Shown here piece after piece: positions 5,447-5,742 of a DNA stretch of 5,742 nt. Location: positions 1-5,742 of the forward strand of contig JAKIWU010000090.1 of assembly GCA_022749905.1 (NCBI GenBank), given 5' to 3'. A program made the position numbers and the translations under genes. The notes beneath the pieces were generated by a model, which was not told the origin of the DNA, did no database searches, and saw nothing but the letters and a program-made list of their open reading frames with translations. This stretch comes from Thermoplasmata archaeon. GTDB taxonomy: Archaea > Thermoplasmatota > Thermoplasmata > Lutacidiplasmatales > UBA184. Position 1 is the stretch's first letter. Each line of letters opens with the position of its first letter.

Positions 5447-5742
5447 CTACGCTTTCGCCGGCGGCGCCTCGGCCGGCTTGTCCTTGGAAGCGTGCTCGCT
5501 TCCGGCGGCCGGTTTGGCGGGCCCGCGCTCGGGCTCTGGCTCCGGGGTGGCGTACTCCTCGACGATGTGGATCGATTTCGGCTTGAGATGCGATCGTAGC
5601 CGGTCGACGACCCGCGGCTTCGCGGCGAGCCAGGCGAAGTCAAACTTCGCCCGCTCCGGCACCGTGAGCGTGAGGAGACCTTGATGGAACTTGACCTCGA
5701 ACTCCTTCCCGCGCCCGTACGCGAGTTCGATGAGGGCGCGCG
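5447..5742 (-). CDS. Unrecognised protein, C-terminal 97 residues (cut by right edge)
   Basis: An open frame enters from the right edge and ends at TAG 5449-5447. I do not recognise the family. The first part (about residues 1-60) looks folded: KEFEVKFHQGLLTLTVPERA has alternating hydrophobic positions typical of beta strands. It is followed by KFDFAWLAAKPRVVDRLRSH and then LKPKSIHIVEEY. The final 35 residues (from ATPEPEPERG) are rich in Pro, Ala, Glu and Lys and should be a disordered tail. No membrane segment, signal or catalytic motif is visible in this part. The gene is transcribed towards the aquaporin with a 131-base gap, so they could share a transcript or be independent. Supporting the frame are its uninterrupted length to the edge and the globular-then-tail pattern. 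Confidence 0.6.
   Translation of the reverse strand, partial: RALIELAYGRGKEFEVKFHQGLLTLTVPERAKFDFAWLAAKPRVVDRLRSHLKPKSIHIVEEYATPEPEPERGPAKPAAGSEHASKDKPAEAPPAKA

Noticed and set aside
4507..5643. Long minus-strand open frame spanning the aquaporin and the right-edge gene
   Set aside because: Out of frame with the aquaporin, very Arg/Ser/Pro-rich, no recognisable domain.

Overview
The window is GC-rich, gene-dense archaeal DNA. The evidence for Archaea is a ribosomal protein S6e gene followed directly by translation initiation factor aIF2 gamma, an archaeal/eukaryotic pair, together with a TATA-box promoter (CTATATAA) and an archaeal-type A24 prepilin peptidase. A GC-rich lineage of Thermoplasmatota or a related euryarchaeal group is a reasonable guess, but this is inference from gene style and the window contains no rRNA to settle it.

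Layout. Positions 1-1202 (minus strand): rps6e followed by eif2g, overlapping by ATGA. The eif2g gene runs off the left edge, so only its first 276 codons are present. Positions 1203-1480: a divergent intergenic region with a good TATA box for rps6e and a weaker candidate for the plus-strand gene. Positions 1481-2371 (plus): an A24 prepilin/pre-archaellin peptidase with both catalytic aspartates, most likely starting at TTG. Positions 2372-2503: a spacer containing a striking 34-bp two-part palindrome (2396-2429). Positions 2504-4466 (plus): three genes joined by two ATGA overlaps, encoding the B12-binding small subunit of methylmalonyl-CoA mutase, its G-protein chaperone MeaB, and a membrane-anchored methyltransferase resembling the FAM173 lysine methyltransferases. 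Positions 4467-4556: a short convergent intergenic region with hairpins. Positions 4557-5315 (minus): a MIP-family aquaporin with an altered second NPA motif (NPV) and an unusual predicted selectivity filter. Positions 5316-5446: spacer with no convincing signal. Positions 5447-5742 (minus): the C-terminal part of an unrecognised protein with a Pro/Ala/Glu/Lys-rich tail, cut by the right edge.

How the genes relate. rps6e and eif2g are core translation genes and probably co-transcribed. The mutase small subunit and MeaB act on the same enzyme: MeaB-type GTPases load and protect the cobalamin cofactor of methylmalonyl-CoA mutase, which interconverts methylmalonyl-CoA and succinyl-CoA. The mutase catalytic large subunit is not in the window and must lie elsewhere. 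The methyltransferase appears translationally coupled to MeaB, but its substrate cannot be read from sequence. The peptidase and aquaporin look like independent neighbours. No mobile element, CRISPR array, tRNA or rRNA was found. The content is mostly known families; the points most worth a second look are the palindrome at 2396-2429, the FAM173-like enzyme coupled to MeaB, and the aquaporin pore substitutions.
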